Below, one piece after another: positions 20,146 to 31,797 of a stretch of DNA of 64,000 nucleotides. The notes beneath the pieces are model-generated. The model made no database searches and was not told where the DNA came from. It saw nothing but the letters and a program-made list of their open reading frames with translations. Where the stretch lies: the NCBI GenBank assembly GCA_947044405.1, contig CAMRHE010000169.1:744501-808500 (forward strand), read 5' to 3'. How positions within the stretch are numbered: position 1 is the stretch's first letter; each line of letters begins with the position of its first letter. The DNA comes from Leptodactylus fallax (taxonomy: Eukaryota > Chordata > Amphibia > Anura > Leptodactylidae). Both the position numbers and the translations under genes were made by a program.

Positions 20146-20597
20146 GGAATTTTTTCTTTAGGCCCCACCTCGAGCAATCAGTGCAGTTGCTTTTGGTGCA
20201 TGACATGCTAATTCTCTGACATTGTCCTATCTGAGGCAGACAGTGTCTGAGAGCTCATAATCATACCCCCTTGTCTACTGTATCTTAAGAACACTCAGTG
20301 GACTGTAGAGAGTCTAATTGCTATACAACTAACTGCACAGGATTGCTCAGGAATGGTATAGACTTGAGAAAAAAATCTAACTGGTCCAGATTCAGTGGAG
20401 TGGTGCCTATTAAAGAATGCAAAGAACTGGAGTTGGTTGAAGTGGTGAAAGTCCCTTTTTATGATAAAGTGGCCAAACCCTTTTAATGCTACAGCTTACA
20501 AAGACATTGTTTGAGAATGGCCCTATCCTATTTCACCATGACTGTGCCAGTATCGGACAGAAGTTCCTTGGGCCCACCAGATAAAATGATTCTAGGG

Positions 20598-20852
20598 GTC
20601 ATGGCTTCAAAGCTGACCAAGGATAACATCTGTATGTAGTTTGTAAATGCTTTCTTTACCTGCATAGTTTTTCTCCCACACCGCAGAAGGGAAAAACATA
20701 CATATATATGTATATATAATTTGGCTTCCTATGAAATTACTGTATGCGTTCTTATGTCAGATGAATTTAAATGTGCAGATTGTGAACCCTATTGGGAGCA
20801 AAGACTAGTTTGAAAAATGGCTGTTAGTACTCTATATAAGCGACATAAAGGA
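20598..20852 (+). mobile_element. Degraded SINE-like repeat
   Basis: CAAGGATAACATCTGTATG, TTTTTCTCCCACACC, CAGATTGTGAACCC and CTCTATATAAGCGACA are the ordered blocks of the repeat also seen at 1118-1255 and 11273-11398. Part of the 5' head is gone. Confidence 0.6.
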
Positions 20853-20992
20853 AGAAAGAAAGATATGAGTTTAGTAAGGAAAAACAGTAATAATATGTAT
20901 AGAGCTCTGAGCTTAAAGTGTAAGTGCCACCACTTTTTAAAAAAATATTTTTAGGGGGTGTTTGGTGAACATTTCTTTATTATTAAAAAGTA

Positions 20993-21258
20993 TTGTGCAA
21001 AAGTTTTAGGCATGTGTTAATATTTTTGTTTATTTTGTCAATTAATAAAATTAACCAATCAGCATCAGTTCTCCTAGGTACACAGCTGGCACACAGGTTT
21101 TGTGTTTATCATGAAGAACTAAGCACAGATCTTCAGTGGATGTAATTGTGCTGAAATAATTCTGTCTCTTCATGTAATCCCAGAAAGACTTAATGGTGTT
21201 GAGATCAGGGCTCTGTGGGGGCCATTTCATCACATCCAGGACTCCTCCTCCAAAGGGT
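20993..21258 (-). mobile_element. Tc1 fragment, family E, C-terminal scrap
   Basis: The left terminal region (TTGTGCAAAAGTTTTAGGCA) is joined to the transposase C-terminal part read on the minus strand: WPPQSPDLNTIKSFWDYMKR. The catalytic Glu position of the PDLN-IE motif is Lys here. The remainder is deleted. 32690-33060 is a second fragment of the same family. Confidence 0.75.
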
Positions 21259-21325
21259 GGTCATGACAAATGTTTATGTGATAATTTACTTTAAGTAAGA
21301 GTAAGATAATAAGAGATCAGAACTA

Positions 21326-22966
21326 CAGTCATATGAAAAAATTTGGGCACCCCTATTAATCTTAATCATTTTTAGTTCTAAATATTTGCAACAGCCATTT
21401 CAATTTAATATAGCTAATAACTGATGGACACAGTAATATTTCAGGATTGAAATGAGGTTTATTGTACTAACAGAAAATGTGCAATATGCATTAAACCAAA
21501 ATTTGACTGGTGCAAAAGTATGGGCACCTCAACAGAAAAGTGACATTAATATTTAGTAGATCCTTCTTTTGCAAAAATAACAGCCTCTAGTCGCTTCCTG
21601 TAGCTTTTAATCAGTTCCTGGATGCTGAATGAAGGTATTTTTGACCATTCCTCTTTACAAAACAATTCCAGTTCAGTTAAGTTTGTTGGTCACCGAGCAT
21701 GGACAGCCCGCTTCAAATTATCCCACAGATGTTCAATGATATTCAGGTCTGGGGACTGGGATGGCCATTCCAGAACATTGTAATTGTTCCTCTGCATGAA
21801 TGCCTGAGTAGATTTGGAGCTGTGTTTTGGATCATTGTCTTGCTGAAATATCCATCCCCGGCGTAACTTCAAATTCGTCACTGATTCTTGTACATTATTC
21901 TCAAGAATCTGCTGATACTGAGTTGAATCCATGCGACCCTCAACTTTAACAAGATTCCCGGTGCCGGCATTGGCCACACAGCCCCAAAGCATGATGGAAC
22001 CTCCACCAAATTTTACAGTGGGTAGCAAGTGTTTTTCTTGGAATGCTGTGTTTTTTTGACACCATGCATAACGCCTTTTTGTATGACCAAACAACTCAAT
22101 CTTTGTTTCATCAGTCCACAGGACCTTCTTCCAAAATGAAGCTGGCTTGTCCAAATGTGCTTTTGCATACCTCAGGCGACTCTGTTTGTGGCGTGCTTTT
22201 AGAAACGGCTTCTTTCGCATCACTCTCCCATACAGCTTCTCCTTGTGCAAAGTGTGCTGTATTGTTGACCGATGCACAGTGACACCATCTGCAGCAAGAT
22301 GATGCTGCAGCTCTTTGGAGGTGGTCTGTGGATTGTCCTTGACTGTTCTCACCATTCTTCTTCTCTGCCTTTCTGATATTTTTCTTGGCCTGCCACTTCT
22401 GGGCTTAACAAGAACTGTCTCTGTGGTCTTCCATTTCCTTACTATGTTCCTCACAGTGGAAACTGACAGGTTAAATCTCTGAGACAACTTTTTGTATCCT
22501 TCCCCTGAACAACTATGTTGAACAATCATTGTTTTCAGATCATTTGAGAGTTGTTTTGAGGAGCCCATGATGCCACTCTTCAGAGGAGATTCAAATAGGA
22601 GAACAACTTGCAATTGGCCACCTTAAATACCTTATCTCATGATTGGATACACCTGGCTATGAAGTTCAAAGCTCAGTGAGGTTACAAAACCAATTTTGTG
22701 CTTCAGTAAGTCAGTAAAAAGTAGTTAGGAGTATTCAAATCAATAAAATGATAAGGGTACCCAAATTTTTGCACCGGTCAAATTTTGGTTTAATGCATAT
22801 TGCACATTTTCTGTTAGTACAATAAACCTCATTTCAATCCTGAAATATTACTGTGTCCATCAGTTATTAGATATATCAAATTGAAATGGCTGTTGCAAAC
22901 ACCCAAATATTTAGAACTAAAAATGATTAAGATTAATAGGGGTGCCCAAACTTTATCATATGACTG
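21326..22966 (-). mobile_element. Full-length Tc1-type transposon B
   Basis: 1,641 bp with CAGTCATATGAAAAAATTTG at the left and its complement (CTTTATCATATGACTG) at the right, flanked by TA (21324-21325 and 22967-22968). The inner repeats CAAAATTTGACTGGTGCAAA and TTTTGCACCGGTCAAATTTT give the IR/DR structure, arms about 210 bp. The termini are very similar to each other, suggesting a fairly recent insertion. Confidence 0.96.
21546..22568 (-). pseudogene. Tc1 transposase B, intact except for one TGA
   Basis: The frame from MGSSKQLSNDLK at 22568 to the final KEGSTKY and TAA at 21546 is 341 codons, the usual Tc1 length. The domains are in order: paired-like helix-turn-helix with SVSTVRNIVRKWK, a GRPRKIS hook, the first catalytic Asp in VLWTDETKIELFG, a GGGSIMLWGC glycine box, the second Asp in FQQDNDPKHS, and the Glu in LNIIEHLW with 34 residues between (DD34E). 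The only visible lesion is TGA at 21690-21692, after AVHAR, which removes the last 48 residues. The stop fits C-to-T decay of a CGA arginine codon. The start was chosen at the conserved MG-S motif rather than the upstream in-frame Met. Confidence 0.93.
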
Positions 22967-23194
22967 TACCTATAGAGGTACTGCTGAATGAGAATAATAC
23001 ATTAAACTGTCAAGTGATACTGTTATCTCTGATGTTTGATAGATTGACAAAAAAAGGATTTATCAACCAGGAATTTCGGGAAACTATACAGGTAATATAA
23101 TTAATAATGCAATCGCCAAAAATGAGAATATAGCACATTCTATATCAGTATTGTATACCTTACAACCAACCTAGAAACACCAAAATGCCTAGGT

Positions 23195-23400
23195 AAGGGC
23201 TGGTTCACATCTGCGTTCGGTTTCTATACAGGGGAGTCCGCTTGGGGACCCCCCCAAACAGAAACCTATATGCAGAGAGAAGCGGTTTACATAAGGAAAC
23301 CTGAGGACCCCATAGACTATAATGGGGTTCGTGTGGTTTCCGCTTGGTTTCTGCATGTTTCGTGCGGAAACATGCAGAGAGGAAAGTGCTGACATCTTTA
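23195..23400. mobile_element. GGTTCACATCTGCGTTCGG-type MITE, partial
   Basis: GGCTGGTTCACATCTGCGTT start, GGAGTCCGCTTGGGGACC and TTTCCGCTTGGTTTCTGCAT interior, characteristic of a common amphibian foldback repeat. The right end is missing where hAT-like sequence begins. Confidence 0.55.
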
Positions 23401-24136
23401 CGTACTAACATGTAAGGACAACACCACCTTATTTTGCAAAATAGAGTTGACAGTATCACTGGCAGGGGATGTGAGCAAGACCGTCCTACTCTTTCTTCCT
23501 GTGATCTTCCTTGTAGGCAGGCAACATCTACACCTAGCACATGTTCGTCATTATCATCACCAACTGTTTTTCCTACTCCTCTTCTCCCTCTTCCACAGCA
23601 ACGTTAGTCATCCATAAGGGAATGTGTGTTTAGGAAACAGAAATATGTGCCCAGTAGAATTGGGCAAATCAGTTCATAACAAATCAGATTTGACCCAAAT
23701 ATGACAAAATTTTCGGGCTTATCCCCAACTCAAAACTTTAGGGGTTTGTCACCCACGAACCGAGTGTCAGAGCAATCACAGGCCTCAGCAGTGACTCCGG
23801 GCATGTGATGTCACCAGAAGCGGTGAAGAGGACCCGGAGAGAGCCAAGAAGGTATAGAAGAGGTGAAAGAAGGTGAGTATAATTGGTTGTTAATTTTCTT
23901 ACATCTCCTCCAGGCCTCCATATATTATACTCTGGGTTCTGAAGAGGAAGAATACTTGGAATATTACTGCAGTGTTTAGGGAGACCACTGCAAGTGCTAG
24001 TCGCATATGTACCCAGGTGGCCTCTGCCTGCTCCTAGTCCATCTTATTCAGCCAATGCTCCACCTCATCTGCCAGTGCCACAGCTACAAGTGTCAGGAGT
24101 AAAAGCAGCATCAACAGCCATTACAGTATCTGGAGC

Positions 24137-24483
24137 ATGATGAACCAGAAATTATTCAGCTCGCAGCACCAACCGGAGCCACAACAGGCAATCGACACCC
24201 ACCAGCTGCACCAGCAGTTACAGTCGTACCTAGAGAGCACTTACATTCCAGCAGATAGCTGTGACTCTATGGAATTCTGGGTCAATAGTTTAGAGCAGTG
24301 TAAGGAGCTAGGCAAGTTTTTCATGGGAGTTTTAGCTAGTCTAGTTCAAGCATAAAGGCCAAGAGGGTTTTCAGTGCTGCCGGTGGCGTTGTAACACCTA
24401 AAAGGACAAAACTGTTCACCACTATGAATCAAGCATGGATCCATGAGGATTTTCACACACTTCCAGCTGATGCCTCTGAATAG
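24137..24483 (+). pseudogene. hAT transposase C-terminal (dimerisation) domain remnant
   Basis: The first frame ends SMEFWVNSLEQCKELGKFF then GVLASLVQA and a stop at 24356. After a frameshift, KRVFSAAGGVVTPKRTKL follows and the frame closes at 24483. The W-N spacing, the L..L..A stretch and the RVFSAAG motif form the hATC dimerisation signature. The preceding Gln-rich stretch has no known domain. It is a dead fragment of about 115 codons. Confidence 0.75.
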
Positions 24484-24544
24484 TGGTGCTACCTTCTCCC
24501 TGTATCATAATGTTTCATTTACTGTACTGATGATACTGCCTGAT

Positions 24545-25080
24545 ACTCCTAAATACCTACCACCACTGCCACCTCTAAGCCAGACATCTACTGTGGCTTT
24601 CTCCATCATATCATTCCATGCCATACTGCCAATCATGTTGCCACAGCTACCATCACTGCCACCTCGAAGCCAGACATGTCCTGCGACATGGTCCATCATA
24701 TTTTTTCATGCTGCATTGCCACTCATGTGGCCACGGCTACCACCACTGCCACCACTCAGCCAGACATGTACTGCAACCTGGTCCATCATATCATTCCATG
24801 GTGTACTGCCAATCATGTTGCCACAGCCACCACTACTGCCACCGCTAAGCCAAACATGTCCTGCAGACTGATCCAACATATCATTCCTTGCGTACTTGCA
24901 ATCCTGTTGCCACAGCTACCAACACTGCCACTGCTCAGCCTGACATGTCTGGCAGCCTGGTCCATCATATTATTCCATGCTGTACTGCCAATCATGTTGC
25001 CACAGCTACCACCACTGCCATCACTCAGCCAAGACATGTCCTGTGGATTGGTCCATCACATTCCACTATACCACACTGTT
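24545..25080 (+). repeat. 90-bp tandem array, about 6 units
   Basis: GTTGCCACAGCTACC recurs at 24637, 24727 (GTGGCCACGGC variant), 24817, 24906 and 24996, i.e. 90-bp spacing with one 89-bp step. Each unit carries CTGCCACC, CAGACATGTCCTGC and CATCATATCATTCCATGC blocks. Because 90 is a multiple of three, all frames stay open and give repetitive 'proteins' on both strands. Confidence 0.92.
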
Positions 25081-25560
25081 GGTGCTACAGGGTTGGCATC
25101 AAAATACCAAAACCATTTTGATTTCACATTTTCTCCCATAAAGGGATAATTTTTGGTGATAATTTTTTTTTTTTTTAAAAGCCAATTCTTCATCACTTTT
25201 CAACTAGGCTCACAGCGACAAATTTGTCTACAAAATAACAAGACTGTAGCACTTACAAGTCATCAGAATGAGCAAATTTTTCTACAAAACTATTGCTTTT
25301 TGCAATATAACCGCCATGTGTGTCTAAAGGCAAGTACCTTTTCCCTCAAAAAAGGATAATTTTTGGAGCATTTTAAATTAAAAAAGCTAGTGGCAGCGCA
25401 GGGTATGGTTAAACTCAGAGTATCAACTGCTTACCATTTTTCTATAGACATACATTTAACCTTCACTTTGGCATAACTTTGTCTGTGTTTTCCATAGACA
25501 GCTAAAAATTGGATACATAGGTTCTTTGGTTTGCTCATCTCTCTCTATATATATATGGTA

Positions 25561-26290
25561 TAATTTACTGGTATATCCCTAATCGCAAATATGTTTGTGT
25601 TACTTTATACTTTCTGAGTTGATTATACTAAAGATGTAATGATCAGGCCATGAATATAAGAATATAATAGTGTGCATAGGGAAGAAATCAAATGATTCTG
25701 GTAGCCAAGAAAACATAACATTGCAAGACTTAAAAGTATCAAACACTTGCTGAAAATGTGATAATATTATGTATAACATATAGGTGCAAACAAAGCAGAT
25801 TAGGGACAAGATGGCTAAAACATAGACAAGATGACTTAATTTAAGTAGCTCTGAATGGAAATGCTTGTATCACAGTATTTGTGAGCAGAACCATCCCAAA
25901 AGAAGTAAATACATATATCCAGCAGATGGTGCCAGAACACTGTGGAAATATGAAGGAATATAAAAGGTTAGTAAAATATGTCTTGCTTAGTTACATGTTT
26001 CCTCAAGGAAATGTAAAATATCTGAAGATAAAATATTCAGTTGGCTATTTTGTCTATGAACTGGGCATTCATGTGCATTTGCTTTATACCTACTGTATGG
26101 GAAAGCACATTTTACAAAAAATATATCTATAGTTTGCTGTGAGTTACTCATCTTTAGGCATCAAGATACCAAGATCTGCTAGAGATGAGTCTGGCACTCA
26201 CCTCCGACGACTTCAAATTTATTCATCTCAAAAACAAAAATACGGAAGAGACCGAGATTTTCCAGCTCTGGGCACCTAAACTCCAGCAGT
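25561..26290. other. Unrecognised AT-rich intergenic DNA
   Basis: No domain-bearing frame, terminus or array recognised. Confidence 0.45.
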
Positions 26291-26690
26291 ATAAAGCCTC
26301 CTGTACACAAATGTGAAAAACAGACCAAAACATGTCTGTTTTTAGAACAATGAGAGTCAATGGGGACATTCACATGTCTGTTAAAAAATATAACATGTCC
26401 ATTGTCACAAATGGACGACCAATACAAGTCAATGGGTTTGTTTTTAACATGCATCAAAATGTATTTGCATCTGTTTGATGGCCGTTAAAAAGTTATAAGT
26501 GGGTTTGGTCAAAAAAATAGACCAATGAAGTTCATCATTTCTTTAAGCAGTTAAAGCAACTAATGCAAAATGACCAAACGGCCAGAAAACTAATAAAAAA
26601 AAACTAACATAGTAATGGAAAATGAACATTAAAAACTGACAGTTTCATCCATTTTTAATGTTTTTTTTCCTTGTTGTGTGCATTATTAGG
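26291..26690. mobile_element. Degraded TTCACATGTCTG-type foldback MITE
   Basis: ACATGTCTGTTTTTAG and CATTCACATGTCTGTTAAAA with complementary ATGGACGACCAATACAAG and TTTTTAATG stretches, like 37560-38330. Termini eroded. Confidence 0.4.
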
Positions 26691-27120
26691 ACATGCTAGT
26701 AGTTTATAGGCACATTGCTTTTTAAATCTTGAGGTATGGAATCGGATCTATAGGTCCTGAAGTCTTCTCTCAGCTCAGTATTAAATTAGGGAAACTTCCT
26801 GCAGAATAAGACTTATTTTCCAGGTTTACTACTATAGTATAAATGAATGTAGTATATAAAGTCTTCAAACTTCATTATGCTTATGTAAAGCATAACTAAA
26901 CTTTCAAACAACTTTTGGTTTTCTGGCAGCATTTGTGACATTAATAAATTTTGTAATATACTTTATCTAAAAAAAAAATGTGGTTTCTTTCTGTGAAATT
27001 CTGTGCTTCTTTATTGTTTCCCTTCTTTCTCTATTGAGAGTTAAAATCTGTAAATTGCTTTCACTAGTTATATAAAAAGACAGCTCTTTTATAGTGCATG
27101 AAAACATAAAACAGCGATTC
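26691..27120. other. Unrecognised intergenic sequence
   Basis: No features recognised. Confidence 0.45.
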
Positions 27121-27154
27121 TGGTGTCATATGAAAGATGAGATTTCATATGACA

Positions 27155-27190
<36 letters not shown>
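27121..27190. repeat. Perfect 15-bp-arm hairpin followed by (TA)n
   Basis: TGGTGTCATATGAAA (27121-27135) and TTTCATATGACACCA (27143-27157) pair perfectly around a 7-nt loop. A TA microsatellite occupies 27159-27190 immediately after. Confidence 0.85.
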
Positions 27191-27193
<3 letters not shown>

Positions 27194-27249
27194 TGATTAT
27201 GCTGAATATTGGTGGCATTGTGACATCAAAACTGCATGCTAAATGTTGG

Positions 27250-28053
27250 CAGGGCCAATTCTAGTTTATCTGGTGCCTGAGGCAAAAATTGAAGGTGTGC
27301 CCCCTCATCCCCTGATTGGAATGTTCCATCCACTAGGAAAAAAATAAGCATACTGCTTGATTTCCAGTGGATTCCACAGCTGATCAGCCGCAGAACCTAT
27401 AGTGCAAACCACTCCTCTGATTAGTCTCATTCATCTGAGGCTAATCAGCAAGTGAAAGGAAGAGAGCTGGAGGATCAGAAAATGGTCTGCTTCAATACCT
27501 CTTCATTTTAAATGAATGGGCCCAAATAGTACCCCCACAAGCAATAGATCTCCCCCACATTGTATAATGGGTTGTATTATAGTCCCATCCACATTGGAAA
27601 ATAGTGCCCCACCCTAGTAATAGACCCCCCCACATATTACCTGGGGAGCACTATTAGTGTGATACTGCCCTAATAGTACCCCTACATAACTAATATTATT
27701 AGCTGTTGGTGGCACTATTACCATAATGCTATTAGCTGTGATAGGGTACTATTAGGGTATTATTACTGCAATAGTGGCCTAATAGTGCCCCAAAACAGAT
27801 AATAGCTCTGGGGCACTGCTCTGAAGGGGATGGGAGACCCACTGTCAGGGTGGTGGGGAGATGTACAGGCCATTGCTTTGCGTCAGACAGTAATGCAGCT
27901 TGCTACTCACTGTCTGCTCCTGATCCACTTGCTCCTTCTAGTTCTAAAGGCAGCTTCATGAAGTGGAGGCATCAGTAAAGTTCCCCTCAGGGATTCAGTG
28001 AACTGTTGCCATAGGCAAGATTCTCATCTTGCCTCAAGGAAGATACAGCTCTG
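27250..28053. mobile_element. hAT-type MITE with 8-bp TSD (one mismatch)
   Basis: Left end CAGGGCCAATTCTAG, then GGTGCCTGAGGCAAAAATTG. The right end reads outward CTTGCCTCAAGGAAGATACA then GCTCTG, i.e. inverted CAGAGCTGTATC and TTGAGGCAAG. AATGTTGG (27242-27249) and AATGTAGG (28054-28061) are the target duplication. 804 bp. The interior has GCCCTAATAGTACCCCTACA-type degenerate repeats and no transposase. Confidence 0.75.
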
Positions 28054-28061
28054 AATGTAGG

Positions 28062-28680
28062 GAATATTTATATGCAACAGAGTTGTTAAAGATATTTCTG
28101 CAGTTGTAAATTTGTTCTAGTGGGTATGTTTCTGGAGAATGCACATGGATTTCTGCAAGCCGTATTAAGATGAATGGGACAGTCACAGAAATGCCTGCAA
28201 TAATTCTGCATGCATTGCTCGATTGGTGTAAAGATGCTTTGCTACCTATGGGAGTAATTCATTTGTACTCATTGAGGGCCCTCTTAAGTTCAAGTATTGC
28301 ATGACTAAATAGATTTATTCAGGAAACACAAAAACAAAGACACACATCTTGATTGCAGAAGATGTTGCAATACAGCAGATCTTTACAGGGTTAACACACA
28401 CAGTGGGGTGATAGAGTAACCAAGCAGGCCTCCAGGCTGTGCCAACGAACGACACGCTTCCACTGAAGAACAGGATGCATCAGTTGCCCACACAGGACCC
28501 AAGCTTCTGTTCACCAAATGTACGCTTAAGGTGCACTGGTTCACCAAGCCATCTGACATCTTGACGGCTGTGTCCCTCTTTCCTCCACAAGCTATCCACA
28601 TGGTTTCCCTAGCTCACCTGACCTCCTGTTCCTGCAAGCCATCTCTCTGTCTTCCAATCTCCAAAGCATGAGAATAGCCC
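28062..28680. other. Intergenic DNA interrupted by a foldback element
   Basis: The stretch after 28250 and the one after 29156 look like two halves of one sequence split by the foldback at 28685-29152. I do not recognise its class and no coding domain is visible. Confidence 0.4.
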
Positions 28681-28684
28681 TTAA

Positions 28685-29152
28685 AGGGGTTGTCCAGGCA
28701 AAAATGGACAACCCTTTTAACGTTTAAATCAGCTGGGGGCACTGAAACAAATAAAAAAAATGCATACTCACCTGTCACCATTGCTCCGGTGTCCTCCCGC
28801 GGGTCCCGTTTCTTCTGCTCCAGCGGCATCTCCCAGGTCTCTTCTGGCGTTCAGCTGAAGCCGCTGATTGGCCTCAATGGTCACATTACCGCTGAGGCCA
28901 ATCAGCGAAGGGCCTGTTTTGTCACTACCTTTGACATCACAGGTCCTCTACCTGTCAATCAGGTCAATCAGTGGCTTCAGCTGAATGCCAGAAGAGACCC
29001 GGGAGATGCCACTGGAGCAGAAGAATCGGGACGTGCGGGAGGACACCGGAGCAATGGGGACAGGTGAGTATGCATTTTTTTTTTATTTGTTTCATTGACC
29101 CCAGCTGATTTAAACTTTAAAAGGGTTGTCCATTTTTCCCTGGACAATTCCT
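28685..29152. mobile_element. TTAA-flanked 468-bp foldback element (AGGGGTTGTCC type)
   Basis: TTAA (28681-28684 and 29153-29156) flanks AGGGGTTGTCCAGGC and CCCTGGACAATTCCT. Arms of about 200 bp pair across AAATCAGCTGGGGGC/GACCCCAGCTGATTT, ATGCATACTCACCTGTC/ACAGGTGAGTATGCAT and the CGCTGATTGGCCTC centre. A half copy is at 63235-63541. Confidence 0.85.
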
Positions 29153-29156
29153 TTAA

Positions 29157-30832
29157 ATACTGAGTCATCTGTTCCCCCAGGTAGGTGGGCTGATGCCTGA
29201 CATCAGTGAGTCACACCATGGGGAGCCTCAAACTACTTCTGCAGTGTAACTCCTGGGCAGAATTTTGTTCCACCTCTAAGGAATTATTATGTGATACAGT
29301 TTCCAGAAAGTAACAGAACACTGACAACACGATGACCTGCCTAGTACAAAGCAACATGGGCATGTTTATTACACATCATACAACAGACTGCAAGTATATC
29401 ATAACACATGGTATAACTCTACCAATGAACCATACTACTCCAAGTTGTGGCACACTAACTTTACTGTGCTCTTTCTACACTCCCAGGTGCAGTCAGGACA
29501 AGGGCTTAGCTCTGCCCTGTGCAATAAACCAACTACTCAAGGTATGCATCCGCACTACCTTACACCATGGGCAAGTCACTATTGGACCTACAGGAAGTGC
29601 CTTGGAAGGTAAGTTGTGTGATGTGATGGTCAAATAAGATATCACAAATATTTACAAATGCAACAATTTTTGTATAGTTTTAAAGTTTCTGAAATACCTT
29701 TTTACCATACTGCACAGACCTTACCATCAGCTTCAAAAAGTATTAGATAACAATTTCCAATATAGGAGATACAAATTGTTACTGGATATCTTGAATGTTT
29801 TTAAAATTATTTATTTTGCTATGACGTTATCTCTTTTTTTTTTCTTTTTTTTTTAAATAAAATTATAGGAGACCTAGATCCAAAATGAAAATTATTGTAT
29901 AAACTGTAGAAAGGTTTAGACACAGCTGTAAGGCTGTATTCACATGTCTGTAATACATCTGTATTATACAGAATATATTACAGCCACAAATCCCATCCTG
30001 GCCCCAGGTCTAATAGCCCAAACTTACAGCATCATAGGGTTCTATGATGCTGCAAGTTTCGGATGGGATTTGCAGCAGTAATATGGTCTGTATAACACAG
30101 ATGTATTACAGGTGTGTTAAAATCAGAGTTAGGGTACAGTATATTCACATTGTGTCAGATTTGTTGTGGAAATGTCTGCAGCTGTCCCTTTTATCTAAAC
30201 AGGCTTTGCAGAAATCCATGCACATGCTGTAAAAGCAACTCGTGACCAGATTTGCAGACATTTCCGTAACAAATTACATGGGTTAACCTGCTCTTATGGA
30301 GCTGTATAGATCCATTCTTTCTGTACATATGGATCAAGGTCAATTTTTACTAAAGTTGATGTCATGATCACAATTATAGAAAAGAAGAAGTGGCTTTGAC
30401 AAAAACATCTGGAAACTTGCATCTAAAATGCATCTGTCACAGTCATCACTGACTTTAAATAGTTAATGCATACTCATAGTACAGTGTATGCATTCTAGCA
30501 GGGCTTTTAAAACTTATGTCCATTGATGTCTCATTGTCAGAGTAATTTGGTCACACCTGCCTTTATATATGTGCAGAGGTGTCCTGATAAAGTTGTGCCA
30601 AAGTCCCCCACCTCCTCACGCACTGGGACCCAGACACTACCACTTCCCCCTTATAGCCATGCCCTATGGTATTCTTCTTTGGTAAAAACACACACCTTAG
30701 CCATCTCTTGCCTAAGATAACAGCGCCACAAACTGCCTCAGTGCAATACCCATTCTTCTTTGTACAAAATCCTCTCAACTATTTACACCAATTGTTTTAG
30801 TCATTGATAAGCATTATACTCTCTTTCTTTAA
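29157..30832. other. Unrecognised intergenic sequence with old repeat scraps
   Basis: 29157-29640 seems to continue 28250-28680. 29930-30290 has mirrored CTGTAATACATCTGTATTA-like and TTTGCAGACATTTCCGTAAC pieces of an eroded foldback repeat. No gene seen. Confidence 0.4.
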
Positions 30833-31518
30833 CCCCTTCCCGATATTCACCATAATAGTATGGGTAATTAAATACTTGAGCGGCCGCCATAGCCGTTGAG
30901 ACTCCACAGGCCACAATGACTGCAGTCAGTGCCTTATCGGCATTATCCCCCTCAAAGCTGACCAAGGTGCCATTTTGGGGTGGATTGCTGCCCCCAGAAC
31001 AAGATCCAGGGTCGGTGATCTGTTGCCTTGACAGCCAGGAGCCTTTTGAAGGCTCCCAGGCTTGTCTGGTATATATTGCATAGAGCAGCCTGTAATAGAA
31101 GTGTCGCAATTATACAATATTTTGCAATGCATTGTATTAGTTATCAGACCTACGAATTACAGAAAACAAAAGCAAAACACACACATTAGGTATCCCAGTG
31201 TCCAAAAACTCCTGGTATACAAACATAAAAAATATTTTTTCCATAGAGTGAACGCTGTAGCAGAAAAAAAAATCCAAAGAGCCAAATCGCAGATTTTTCG
31301 CTGTTTTGCTGTTTTGCCACTTATAAAAATCTGGATGAAAATTGATCAAAGCAATAGACTGTCCTCAAATTGGTTTAAAGAAAAAGTACATCTGGCCCTG
31401 CAAAAAAAGGTGCCTTATGCATCCCTGTACACAAAAATATAAAAAAGTTACAGGTGTCAGAATATGCCAACTCCAAGAGATTTTTTTTTTGCAAAGTTTT
31501 GGATTTTTTTAAGGGGTT

Positions 31519-31523
<5 letters not shown>

Positions 31524-31566
<43 letters not shown>
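31524..31566. repeat. (TA)n microsatellite
   Basis: About 20 TA units. Confidence 0.95.
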
Positions 31567-31569
<3 letters not shown>

Positions 31570-31577
31570 CCTATATG

Positions 31578-31797
31578 GGCTAAGGCCTCATGTTGTGGAA
31601 ATGCAACTTTTTTTTGTTGTAGATTTTTCTGTGGTAATTTGAGCTACAGTCAAGAATAGCTACAAAAGGAATGGAAAATATATAGAAAGTACTTATATTT
31701 CTACCATCTGCTAAATGCCCTCTAGGCTTTAACTCAAAAAAATGCAGCAAAATCTGCAACAAAAAAAGCTGTGTTTCCGGAACATAGGGCCTTAGCC
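31578..31797. mobile_element. TAA-MITE-1 palindromic element
   Basis: GGCTAAGGCCTCATGTTGTGG and GGAACATAGGGCCTTAGCC termini, central arms TGAGCTACAGTCAAGA and TAGGCTTTAACTCAAAA. TAA follows on the right (31798-31800). Confidence 0.75.

Larger units (their letters stand above)
19262..20482. mobile_element. CACCACCAACTCCAG foldback element split by a nested insertion
   Basis: The left tip (ACCACCACCAACTCCAGTTC) lies at 19265-19300, and the element continues at about 20146 (CAACTGGAATTTTTTC) to a mirrored right end, GCAAAGAACTGGAGTTGGT. The gap 19303-20145 is filled by other repeats. Intact relatives lie at 44810-45251 and 61172-61552. Confidence 0.65.
23405..25560 (+). mobile_element. BED-finger hAT element, copy A (rearranged)
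   Basis: 23430-23630 aligns with 62015-62200 of copy B, and 25200-25545 aligns with 62215-62525. Between them copy A has a transposase C-terminal remnant (24137-24483) and a 90-bp tandem array (24545-25080) that copy B lacks. Other material at 23640-24130 is unrecognised. Copy B has the N-terminal BED finger that copy A lacks. The two are complementary derivatives of one hAT family. Confidence 0.7.

Noticed and set aside
24443..25149. Long Pro/Leu/Ser and His/Cys-rich open frames that look like a repetitive protein
   Set aside because: They come from a 90-bp tandem array that stays open in several frames on both strands, and no start context, splice sites or domain support a gene.
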